Positions 52,388 through 61,400 of a stretch of DNA of 64,000 nucleotides are shown in pieces. Source of the stretch: HGM04593 sp045657945 (GTDB lineage: Bacteria; Bacteroidota; Bacteroidia; Bacteroidales; Bacteroidaceae); contig JAZOUB010000023.1 of the NCBI GenBank assembly GCA_045657945.1, forward strand, positions 1-64,000. Reading direction: 5' to 3'. The notes beneath the pieces were generated by a model. That model had not been told where the DNA came from and did no database searches. It saw only the letters and a program-made list of their open reading frames with translations. A program made the translations under genes and the position numbers. Position 1 is the stretch's first letter; each line of letters starts with the position of its first letter.

Positions 52388-53092
52388 ATGGAAACTGCAT
52401 TATATCTCTTGCCCGTGACTTTGGGCGATACACCTTTGGAAAATGTGCTGCCACAATATAACAGCAGCGTCATTGCCGGCATTCGCTACTTTATTGTGGA
52501 GGATGTGCGTTCGGCGCGCCGTTTCCTGCGCAAGGTCGATCCCACCTTCGACATTGACGGTTCACAGTTCTTTGAACTGAACAAGCATACATCGCCCCAG
52601 GATGTTGCCGGTTACCTGAAACCATTGCAAGATGGCAAGCCTATGGGTGTGATTTCCGAGGCCGGTTGCCCTGCAGTTGCCGATCCCGGTGCCGATGTGG
52701 TTGCCATTGCACAGCGTAAGGGGTTGAAGGTCGTTCCGTTGGTGGGGCCTTCGAGCATCATTCTTTCTGTTATGGCTTCGGGCTTCAATGGACAGAGCTT
52801 TGCTTTTAACGGCTATCTGCCGGTGAAACCCGATGAGCGTATAAAGGCTTTGCGAAAACTGGAACAGCGCATATATAACGAGGATCAGACACAACTTTTC
52901 ATTGAGACACCATACCGCAACGGCAAGATGATTGAAGATATACTTGCAACATGTCGTCCGCAGACAAAACTTTGCATAGCAGCGAACCTCACCTGTGAGG
53001 GCGAGTATGCAAAGACGCGTACCGTGAAGGAGTGGCGTGGCAAGGTGCCCGATTTGTCTAAGATACCGTGTATCTTTCTGCTGTATAAATAA
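52388..53092 (+). CDS. RsmI-like SAM-dependent methyltransferase
   Basis: 234 residues of the tetrapyrrole methylase fold. LYLLPVTLGDT opens the protein; GVISEAGCPAVADPGADVVAIAQRKG (~88-113) and LVGPSSIILSVMASGFNGQSFAFNGYLP (~118-145) bind SAM. This is the Bacteroidota version of the RsmI family (2'-O-methylation of C1402 in 16S rRNA), lacking the usual N-terminal GNLxD start. The 3' 109 bases are repeated, altered, at 53846-53949. Confidence 0.82.
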   Translation: METALYLLPVTLGDTPLENVLPQYNSSVIAGIRYFIVEDVRSARRFLRKVDPTFDIDGSQFFELNKHTSPQDVAGYLKPLQDGKPMGVISEAGCPAVADPGADVVAIAQRKGLKVVPLVGPSSIILSVMASGFNGQSFAFNGYLPVKPDERIKALRKLEQRIYNEDQTQLFIETPYRNGKMIEDILATCRPQTKLCIAANLTCEGEYAKTRTVKEWRGKVPDLSKIPCIFLLYK

Positions 53093-53113
53093 TTGGATTT
53101 AAATCAATAAATT

Positions 53114-53794
53114 ATGAGTCGCAAAGCTATTTTTTTTATTCTTTTTGTACTGGGCTTCTCTTCTATGGCAAGTGCCCAAAGCAGGCTTCTTCCTACAGGC
53201 CGGTTCGTTACTCCATATCCCGAGGATGTTATGGACGACTATGCTGTAAAGAAGGATAGCCTGTTGTTGCCGGATTATGGTAAAACGCGTTTTGCATTCA
53301 CAATAACTCCATCATGGAGCGGTGAATCAAGCTGTTGTTATTATGGTTCAACCTCGGAATTTGTATTGAGAGTTGCCGAGGAAAATATATGGTTCTACTA
53401 TTTCGGTGCAAACTCGCAGTATAAGTCTGGTGTCACTCCCGATGTTAAGGTAAACGAGTACCGTTGCGTGGTTTCTCCCAAAACGGCAAAAAGTTTGTAT
53501 GAGCTTTTCTATGCGGCTGTATTCTCATCATCTTACACTGCACAAGGAAATGGTCTGGACGGTGTGACTTACGAACTGCTGTTTGAAATGGGACTTTTTA
53601 CTGCTGAGTTCTGGTCGCCAAGGCAAGGCACAAATTGCCATAAACTGGAGGAGATTCTTGAAAAGTTGTGCGCTGCCGTAAAGGATAATGACCCTGCTGC
53701 CGTTGATGCTTTGGAACCGGATGCTGTTGAACTGACCAAAGTCTTTAAGGAACTGTTTCCAAAGGATGTAGAAAACCATTGGGCACCGTGGTGA
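53114..53794 (+). CDS. Secreted protein of unknown function
   Basis: 226 residues with signal peptide (1-21, MASAQ). The mature part is mixed beta and helix; WSGESSCCYYGSTSEF contains a Cys pair, and another Cys lies in EYRCVVSP and TNCHKLEE. No family recognised. It lies between the RsmI-like gene and a degenerate copy of that gene's 3' end, so it was probably brought in together with that copy. Codon use does not differ obviously from the surroundings. Confidence 0.65.
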   Translation: MSRKAIFFILFVLGFSSMASAQSRLLPTGRFVTPYPEDVMDDYAVKKDSLLLPDYGKTRFAFTITPSWSGESSCCYYGSTSEFVLRVAEENIWFYYFGANSQYKSGVTPDVKVNEYRCVVSPKTAKSLYELFYAAVFSSSYTAQGNGLDGVTYELLFEMGLFTAEFWSPRQGTNCHKLEEILEKLCAAVKDNDPAAVDALEPDAVELTKVFKELFPKDVENHWAPW

Positions 53795-53845
53795 TTACCA
53801 ACTACTTGTTTTCGCCTTTGCGCTTTAATTGCATTGCGTGCGGTT

Positions 53846-53949
53846 GAACTTGCGGGGGCGAGTATGCCAGGATACGCACCGTAAAAGAGTGGCGGGAAAA
53901 GGTGCCCGATTTGCCCAAGATACCTTGTATCTTCTTGCTTTATAAATAG
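53846..53949 (+). pseudogene. Remnant of the RsmI-like gene 3' end
   Basis: Parallels 52984-53092. The last 29 codons are open and read EYARIRTVKEWREKVPDLPK, then IPCIFLLYK and a stop. They differ from the intact copy by conservative changes (K/R, G/E, S/P) and several silent ones, so the copy comes from a related, diverged gene rather than a fresh duplication. No 5' part remains. Confidence 0.75.
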
Positions 53950-53987
53950 AAAAACTTCAATTTGTTAATATATTAAAAATCTGCACT

Positions 53988-55889
53988 ATGAAAAAGATGC
54001 TTTTTGTACTTTGCAGCATGGCGCTATTGCTTTCTTGTGGAGGTGGTAGCAGTAAGATACACGACAGTAAGATGCACGAGAAACACGAATTCGTGGATTT
54101 GGGATTGCCCAGCGGTCTGCAGTGGGCTACAACTAATTTAGGAGCGAACTCTCCTGATGAATTTGGTAACTATTATGCTTGGGGTGAGGTGCAGACCAAG
54201 GAAAGTTATACCTTGGACAATTATAAATGGTGGAAAAATGATGGATTGACCAAGTACTGTACCGATAGAGGAATGGGAAAAGTTGATAATAAAACACTCC
54301 TTGATATGAGTGATGATGCTGCACGGGTTCATTGCGGAGGTAATTGGCGTATGCCGACACTCAAGGATATACAGGAACTGATAGATAATTGTTCTTGGGA
54401 ATGGGCTACAGTGAATGGCGTTTCCGGTTATAAGGTGACAGGTTCTAACGGGAATAGTATTTTCTGGCCATTGGGCGGTACCTTTGTCGGCTATGAGTCT
54501 TTTGACAAAGATGAAATCGGTTGCTATTGGTTGGCGTCTTTGGACGATGTCAATTATGGTGATGGGTATGCATACAGTATGCAACTTGATAGATATGGTT
54601 ATTCCTATAGGGTTAATGAACGTACCATGGGATTTTTGATACGTCCAGTATGTAATGTGACAGCAAAAGGCAAGGAGGAACAAAAGTGTAAGGTTACAAT
54701 CTCTTCCGCAGGCTATGGAAATGTCTCTATGCCCGGGAAAACAGGTACTAAGGCTATGGTTGTAAAAGGTGAAACAATAACGGTGGTAGCCAATGCGTAT
54801 GATGGCGCTGAGTTTGTCGGTTGGTATGTAAAGGGTTCCAATAAAGTTGTAAGCAGTAGTGCTATATATGATTTTGCTGTGAAAAAAGATATAGATCTTG
54901 TTGCTCGATTTGAAAAGCCCGATAATTTTAGTGTTACAGCGATATGTGATGGCAGAGGCACCGTGTACATTGACGGAGCATCCTATATGCCTGTTGAAAG
55001 TGAAGATAATAAGCAGGATACACAATTGGCTTTTAAAGATTCACAGGTAGCGGTCGGAGTCGTTCCCGAAGAGGATACTGAATTTGTCGGTTGGTTCCGC
55101 GCCGGCTCGAGTGAGCCTGTAAGCAAGGAACTGATGTATGTCTTTACTGTAAGTGAAGATATTGTTCTTACTGCGGTGTGCGTTGATGTTGAAAAGGTTA
55201 CTGTAAGTGAAGATATTGTTCTTACCACGGTGTGCGTTGATGTTGAAAAGGATAAAAGGGCTGTGGATTTGGGACTCAGTGTTTGTTGGGCAAGTTGCAA
55301 TATAGGGGCTACATGTCCCGAAGAAGAGGGTTCCATTTTTGCTTGGGGTGAAATAGATGAGAAAGGTTATTATGAATGGGATAACTACAAGTATTGCAAT
55401 TATGACAGGACAAATAGTTCTGCATCTGATTCAGTATCTCCTTCTCTTTGGGATGATAATTTTTTTATATCTAAATATTCTCCGGAAGTTGATAATCTGA
55501 GGTTCCTTGATGAAAAAGATGATGCAGCTTCTGTGAATTGGGGCGGTGCTTGGCGTATGCCTACAGAACTGGAGGTTTACGAACTAATCGAGTACTGTCA
55601 TTGGGAATGGACAATATTGAATGATGTTGAAGGATATAAGGTCGAAGGACCTAACGGCAACAGTATCTTTCTGCCGGTTGACCAGGAAAAGAGCTACGGA
55701 TTATATTGGCTGAAAGGATGCGTAACCAACATTATTGGAGAGGCTTGGTATATGAGTCTAGGTTATGGCGGGAATGGACTTGGCAGTCAAAGCGTTGGTT
55801 GTATGGATAGGTGTATTGGTCTGCCAATTCGTGCGGTATGTAAATCGGAGAATTATGACCTTTTCGAAAGAGCGCTGAATTCTAAATGA
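53988..55889 (+). CDS. Lipoprotein with two FISUMP domains flanking beta repeats
   Basis: 633 residues, lipobox ending at Cys17 (LLLSCGGG). First FISUMP domain ~33-225 (EFVDLGLPSGLQWATTNLGA, YYAWGEVQTKESY, GGNWRMPTLKDIQEL, end GFLIRPVC). Two InlB-B-like repeats ~228-410 (VGWYVKGSNKVVSSSAIYDF, VGWFRAGSSEPVSKELMYVF). A second FISUMP domain ~420-625 (AVDLGLSVCWASCNIGA, FAWGEIDEKGYYEW, WGGAWRMPTELEVYEL). An 18-codon tandem duplication lies just before the second domain. Paralogue of the 39028 protein; surface location inferred. Confidence 0.85.
   Translation: MKKMLFVLCSMALLLSCGGGSSKIHDSKMHEKHEFVDLGLPSGLQWATTNLGANSPDEFGNYYAWGEVQTKESYTLDNYKWWKNDGLTKYCTDRGMGKVDNKTLLDMSDDAARVHCGGNWRMPTLKDIQELIDNCSWEWATVNGVSGYKVTGSNGNSIFWPLGGTFVGYESFDKDEIGCYWLASLDDVNYGDGYAYSMQLDRYGYSYRVNERTMGFLIRPVCNVTAKGKEEQKCKVTISSAGYGNVSMPGKTGTKAMVVKGETITVVANAYDGAEFVGWYVKGSNKVVSSSAIYDFAVKKDIDLVARFEKPDNFSVTAICDGRGTVYIDGASYMPVESEDNKQDTQLAFKDSQVAVGVVPEEDTEFVGWFRAGSSEPVSKELMYVFTVSEDIVLTAVCVDVEKVTVSEDIVLTTVCVDVEKDKRAVDLGLSVCWASCNIGATCPEEEGSIFAWGEIDEKGYYEWDNYKYCNYDRTNSSASDSVSPSLWDDNFFISKYSPEVDNLRFLDEKDDAASVNWGGAWRMPTELEVYELIEYCHWEWTILNDVEGYKVEGPNGNSIFLPVDQEKSYGLYWLKGCVTNIIGEAWYMSLGYGGNGLGSQSVGCMDRCIGLPIRAVCKSENYDLFERALNSK
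55146..55253 (+). repeat. 54-bp in-frame tandem duplication
   Basis: 55146-55199 and 55200-55253 are nearly identical; each encodes TVSEDIVLT-VCVDVEK. Only a few bases differ, so the event is recent. Confidence 0.92.
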
Positions 55890-56228
55890 CAGAGTAATTA
55901 CAATTTGTATAACGGATAGGGTAAACTCATATAGACTTCTTGTAAATGAATAATGGTATGAAAAAAGATAGTGACTGAAAGTTTTTTACAAGCAAACAAT
56001 CCCCACTATAATTAAACTATAGCGGGGATTTGCTCAAAATATTGGTCTTTGAGTCACTCTCACTGATTTTTTGTTCACTCGCTACAAAAGTTAAAACAAG
56101 CTTTACTTTCGCTCGCTTAATTGAAAGATTCGCTTGCACAAGTTTTCATCTTTCACTTTTAACCGCACTGCGTGCGCTTGAACCTGCTTTCGTTCGCTGT
56201 GCAACTTGCAAGTAAACTTGCGTTGCGC
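55890..56228. other. Intergenic stretch with terminator and repeats
   Basis: No gene seen. A terminator-like hairpin lies at 55992-56033. From about 56060 the sequence is built of short repeat-like pieces (TTCGCTCGCTT, GCGTGCGCTTGAACCTG) of the type found at 700, 5550 and 40661, ending in the repeat that enters uvrB. Confidence 0.5.
55992..56033. terminator. Bidirectional terminator between the lipoprotein and uvrB
   Basis: GCAAACAATCCCCACTATA pairs with TATAGCGGGGATTTGC (imperfect in two places), between converging genes. Confidence 0.75.
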
Positions 56229-56255
56229 TCACTCACTCGCAGCTTTCCGCTTCAG
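56201..56255. repeat. Dispersed repeat overlapping the uvrB 3' end
   Basis: Reverse complement of 40661-40716. It covers the last codons and the stop of uvrB (56229-56231). Confidence 0.65.
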
Positions 56256-58265
56256 TATCTCCTGTAGTTTGAACATCTCGTCGCGGTATTGTGCTGCCTC
56301 AATGAACTCCATCTTCTCAGCAGCCTTCTCCATCATGCGGCGTGTGCGTTCGATGCTCTTTTTGAGCTGTTCGGCACTCATGTATTCCACGATTGGATCG
56401 CATGCGATTGCGCTTTCAATGCTCTCGTCGCTGTATGGTTTTATGCTCTTGTTCTTATCCTGTTCTTTTCTTTCAATCGGGAGTGAGTTGCTGATGCTCT
56501 TCTTGATTGGTGTCGGGGTAATGCCGTGTTCCTCGTTGTAGCGCATCTGTTTCTCCCTGCGGCGAGCAGTCTCGTCAATGGTACGCTGCATGCTGTCGGT
56601 AATCTTTCCTGCATAGAAAATGACAAGTCCATTCACGTTGCGGGCTGCACGGCCTGCGGTCTGCGTGAGTGCACGGTGGCTGCGCAGGAATCCCTCGTCG
56701 TCGGCATTCAGTATGGCTACAAGCGATACTTCAGGTAGGTCGAGACCTTCACGCAACAGGTTGACGCCGACAAGAACATCATAGAGTCCTTCGCGAAGGT
56801 CGGTCATTATCTGAATGCGTTCCAGTGTATCTACGTCGCTGTGAATGTAGTTGCATCGTATTCCGTATTTCTGCAGGTGCTCCGACAGCTCTTCGGCCAT
56901 TCTTTTACTTACGGTGGTCACGAGTACGCGCTCTTCGCGTTTTACTCGCTGTTCAATCTCCTCCATAAGGTCATCGACCTGGTTCTCGACAGGGCGTACT
57001 TCAATCACTGGGTCGAGCAAGCCGGTAGGGCGTATCAGCTGTTCCACGATGATACCCTCGCTTTTGTTGAGCTCATAATCGGCGGGCGTTGCACTTACAT
57101 ATATTGTCTGCGGTGTCAGTGCCTCGAACTCCTCGAATTTCAACGGGCGGTTGTCAAATGCAGCAGGCAAGCGGAATCCGAACTCAACAAGGTTGTTCTT
57201 GCGTGCACGGTCGCCGCCATACATGGCGTGTATCTGCGGAACACTCACATGGCTCTCGTCAATGATGAGCAGGAAATCCTTTGGGAAAAAGTCGAGCAGG
57301 CAGTAGGGACGTGTGCCGGCTTCGCGCCCGTCGAAGTAGCGCGAGTAGTTCTCGATGCCCGAGCAGTGCCCCAGTTCGCGTAGCATCTCAATGTCGTATG
57401 TGACACGCTCATGCAGTCGCTTGGCTTCGAACGGCTTGCCAATCTCGCGGAAGTAGTCCTCGCGGTCGGCAAGGTCCTTTTCAATTTCAAGTATGGCACG
57501 CTCGGTGCTCTCCTTGGTAGTCATGAACAGGTTGGCCGGGTAGATCTTGTAGTCATCGAAATTTGTGAGACGTGCACCTGTTGTGCTGTCAACCTCTTCA
57601 ATGCTGTCAATGTCATCGTCCCAGAATGTGATGCGCAGTACATGGTCACTGTAGGCAAGGCTCACCTCAACCGTGTCGCCCTTTACGCGGAAATTACCAC
57701 GCGAGAGAGCTGTGTCGTTACGGGTGTAGAGGCTGCCTACCAACTTGCGTAGAAAGACGTTGCGGTCGAGTTTCTGCCCGACGCGAATCTCAATGACGTT
57801 GTTGTAGAAGTCACTGGGGTTTCCCATACCATAAATGCACGACACGGATGAAATGACAACGACATCCTTGCGTCCCGAAAGTAGTGCCGATGTGGCTGCA
57901 AGGCGCAGTTTGTCTATCTCGTCATTTATGGCAAGGTCTTTTTCAATGTATGTATCGCTCGAGGGAATATACGCCTCGGGTTGGTAATAGTCGTAGTATG
58001 AGACATAATATTCGACTGCGTTGTTGGGGAAGAATCCCTTAAACTCGTTGTATAGCTGTGCCGCCAAAGTCTTGTTGTGGCTCAGGATAAGGGTGGGGCG
58101 GTTAATCTCCTTGATGACATTTGCCATCGTGAAGGTCTTTCCCGAACCGGTAACGCCCAGCAGAGTCTGTGCCGGTGTTCCGTTCTTCACTCCCTCCACA
58201 AGCTGTGCAATGGCTTCGGGCTGGTCGCCCATTGGTGAATAATCCGATACAAGTTGAAATTTCAT
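56229..58265 (-). CDS. uvrB: Excinuclease ABC subunit B
   Basis: 678 residues. Damage-verifying helicase of nucleotide excision repair. Walker A GVTGSGKTFT (~39-48), the beta-hairpin YYVSYYDYYQPEAYIPSSDTYIEKD (~92-116) that clamps DNA, DESHVSVPQ (Walker B region), and helicase motif VGVNLLREGLDLPEVSLV and QTAGRAARN near the C-terminus. The UVR domain (~635-670) binds UvrC. The last residues, KAASE, are encoded within a dispersed repeat, and the family end is variable there. Confidence 0.96.
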   Translation of the reverse strand: MKFQLVSDYSPMGDQPEAIAQLVEGVKNGTPAQTLLGVTGSGKTFTMANVIKEINRPTLILSHNKTLAAQLYNEFKGFFPNNAVEYYVSYYDYYQPEAYIPSSDTYIEKDLAINDEIDKLRLAATSALLSGRKDVVVISSVSCIYGMGNPSDFYNNVIEIRVGQKLDRNVFLRKLVGSLYTRNDTALSRGNFRVKGDTVEVSLAYSDHVLRITFWDDDIDSIEEVDSTTGARLTNFDDYKIYPANLFMTTKESTERAILEIEKDLADREDYFREIGKPFEAKRLHERVTYDIEMLRELGHCSGIENYSRYFDGREAGTRPYCLLDFFPKDFLLIIDESHVSVPQIHAMYGGDRARKNNLVEFGFRLPAAFDNRPLKFEEFEALTPQTIYVSATPADYELNKSEGIIVEQLIRPTGLLDPVIEVRPVENQVDDLMEEIEQRVKREERVLVTTVSKRMAEELSEHLQKYGIRCNYIHSDVDTLERIQIMTDLREGLYDVLVGVNLLREGLDLPEVSLVAILNADDEGFLRSHRALTQTAGRAARNVNGLVIFYAGKITDSMQRTIDETARRREKQMRYNEEHGITPTPIKKSISNSLPIERKEQDKNKSIKPYSDESIESAIACDPIVEYMSAEQLKKSIERTRRMMEKAAEKMEFIEAAQYRDEMFKLQEILKRKAASE

Positions 58266-58287
58266 ATCTGTTCAAAATGTTGAACCT

Positions 58288-58318
58288 CAAATTTACGAGT
58301 AATTTTTGAGATATACAA
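58288..58318 (-). promoter_or_regulatory. Promoter of uvrB
   Basis: Minus strand: TTG (58316-58318), 20 bases, TAAATTTG (58288-58295), an exact -7 match, 22 bases before the uvrB start. Confidence 0.7.
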
Positions 58319-58375
58319 GTAGGTTTAATGCCGGGTCTTTTTTAGGAAATAACTTTTTGAAATATATAACTTTAA

Positions 58376-58407
58376 TTTGCATGGTATTGTTAATTTCCCT
58401 ATCTTTG
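58376..58407 (+). promoter_or_regulatory. Promoter of the GH27-GH16 gene
   Basis: TTTG (58376-58379), 20 bases, TATCTTTG (58400-58407), exact match to both elements, 35 bases before the ATG. Confidence 0.78.
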
Positions 58408-58442
58408 AACGATATTGCAGATAATATTCAAACTTGAATTAT

Positions 58443-61400
58443 ATGAAGAAATTACTTTGTGCTTTGGCGCTGTCGTTGCCTCTTTGTGCAGCGGCCGATA
58501 ATCCTCCTCTTATGGGCTGGAGTTCGTGGAATACCTATGGTTTCCAAATCAATGATTCTGTAATCCAGGCGCAGGCCGATGCCATGGTTGAGCTTGGTTT
58601 CAAGGAGTGTGGCTATAATCACATCAATATTGACGACGGTTTCTTTGGCGGCCGTGATGCAGAGGGCAATCTGCTCATTCACCCCGAGCGTTTTCCAAAT
58701 GGTTTGCGCGGCCTTGTGGATTATATTCATGCCAAGGGCTTGAAGGCCGGTATTTATAGCGATGCCGGTCGCAATACATGTGCCTCTTATTGGGGCAAAC
58801 CAAAGGATGAGATTGGCCGTGGCGTGGGCCTTTATGGTCACGATGCCGCCGATTTTGACCTCTATTTCAACCCAGACAAGCTCAATTTCGATTTTATAAA
58901 GATTGACTATTGCGGTGCCGATGCCGGCAACAACGACGAGGGTCTTGACCTTGATGTGGAGCAGCGCTACAAGGAGATTGCTGCGGCAATCAAGGCTGTC
59001 GGTCGTGACGATATTACTTGGAACATCTGCCGTTGGGCCTTCCCCGGTACATGGGCGTGCGAGATTGCCGATTCGTGGCGCACAACCGAGGATATATACC
59101 TTGGTTGGGAGTCGGTAAAGAGCATCATCAACCAGAGCCTTTACCTGTCGGCTTATACAAGCTATGGCCGTTACAACGACATGGACATGCTTGAGGTTGG
59201 TCGCGGCTTGACCGAGGAGGAGGACAAGACCCACTTCGGTATGTGGTGTATAATGAGTTCTCCGTTGCTTATCGGTTGCGACATGAACGACATAAAGGGC
59301 AATGCGCTCGAACTGATGCAGAACAAGGAACTTATCGCACTCAATCAAAACACTCTTGGCTTGCAGGCATACGTTGTAAAGCGCGAGAATGGTGCCTATG
59401 TACTTGTAAAGGATGTGGAGGAGAAGTACGGCACAAAGCGTGCGGTGGCATTCTATAACCCTACAAATGCCTCTGTTGAAATGAGCATCGCATTCTCACA
59501 GCTTGACCTTGCCGGAAATGTCAAGGTTCGCGACCTGTTTGAGAAAAAGGATAAAGGTGTCTGTGAGGGCTCATATTCGGTAACCGTTCCTGCTCACGGA
59601 ACAAGAATATACAAACTTGAGGCAGATGAGCGCCTTGAGCGCAAGGTGTATGAGGCCGAGACCGCTTGGCTCACCGATTACCAGGAAATAAAGAACAACG
59701 AGGTCTATGGCACTGCAATCTATTCCGAGAAGAACGGTTGCTCGGGCGGTGTGGCTGTGGGCTGGCTCGGTAACCGCGACAGCAATGACCTGCAGTGGCG
59801 CAATGTATATAGCAAGGAGGGTGGTGAATATACTCTGCGTGTCTATTTTGTGACCGGTGACAACCGTACAATGAAGTTGAGCGTTAATGGTGGTACTCCA
59901 ATGACATATACCGGCAATTCCGGTGGCTGGGGTACTGTAGGTTCTGCCGAGTTTGACGTTGTGCTCGAGAAGGGCGAGAATGTGGTGCGCCTTTTCAACG
60001 AGAGCGGATATATGGGCGACATTGACAAGATGGAAGTTGTGAACAAGAATGCCCCCGTTGTTACCGAGGATTATCCTATTGTCTTTGACAAGAGTCAGGG
60101 CTATACTCACGGCAGCCGTCGCCTGAACAGCGTTTCACTTGGCAGCCAGACATTGCAGTTGCCTACTCCTTTGAAAGTATATAGCAAGATTGACAGTCCA
60201 ACTTTCTACGTAAAGGCTGGCGAGACCGTTACTCCTTCTTTCGGCTTTACAGGTACTTGGATGAACGGTTTCGTATATGTCGACCGCGGTCAGGATGGTG
60301 CTTTCGAAGCAAAGTTGAATGCCGACGGTTCAATCCCTGCAAGTAGCGATATCATGGCATTCTCGTATGCTGAGCCTTCTTTGGGCTCGGGCACAGGCTA
60401 TAACAGCAAGGGCGAGAGAGTTTCAAATACCAATGTGCTCAACCCACCGGCATTCACAGTGCCGGCCGACATGGCTCCCGGTTTCTACCGCATGCGTTAC
60501 AAGGTTGACTGGGCTTCTATTGACCCTGCAGGCCGTGCCGAGGATGGCAACGGTATCATCAAGAATGGTGGTGCTATATGTGATGTGGTGCTGAATATTC
60601 ACAATGAGAACGGTGCGCTCGAGGTCGTTGCCGAGAATGGTGCCTTGCTTGCTGCCGATGGCTCCGCCTTGCCTGCAACTGTGGCATTCGGCGAGGCGCT
60701 TGTGCTTGCAGTAAATCCGGCCGAGGGTTATGTGCTCGATGCTGTAAAGGTTCTTCACGGCCACAACTTCGATGGCAATGAGTTGCTGCACGGTGTCAAG
60801 CAGTACAGTGAGGAGATTATTCCCGGAACACTTGTAAAGGACGGCAAGGTGACAATTCCTGCAGAATATATCGATGGTGATGTGGTGCTGACAGCCTCTT
60901 TTGTGCAGGCCGGCAACGGCCAGGGTGGCGATGGTTATGCGCTGTCGTTCGACAAGGATGCGCAAGTTCCCGGAGAACACAGATATTTAGTGTTGTTTAA
61001 CAAAATGGATAATTCTCCCAGTGGCCCGGATACTTATAGAGAAGCATACCGCGTTGCTACCGATGAGGACCAAACTGGTTTTTATACGCTTGAAGGGACT
61101 CGGGAAATAGATGTAATAATAGAAAATTTTGCTGGTGAGGACATCAAGAATGTTTATATGTATATCGACCTCAACAACGACGGTAAATTCGTGGCTCTGC
61201 TTAATGAGGATGGTTTGCCGGCAATGTCGAGTGAACTCGTCGCATTCTCTTGTCATAATGGTATAGACAGCGAAGGAAATCCTGCTCAAAAGGGAACAGT
61301 GGCAACCCTTCCTACCGTTGTTCTTGATGATGCGATACCTGCGGGTGTGTATCGTATGCGTCTAAAATTGGATACGGATAATATAAATCCTGGCGGTTCC

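Noticed and set aside
54138..55025. 295-codon minus-strand frame
   Set aside because: Shadow of the FISUMP lipoprotein, Ile/His-rich as expected from its antisense.
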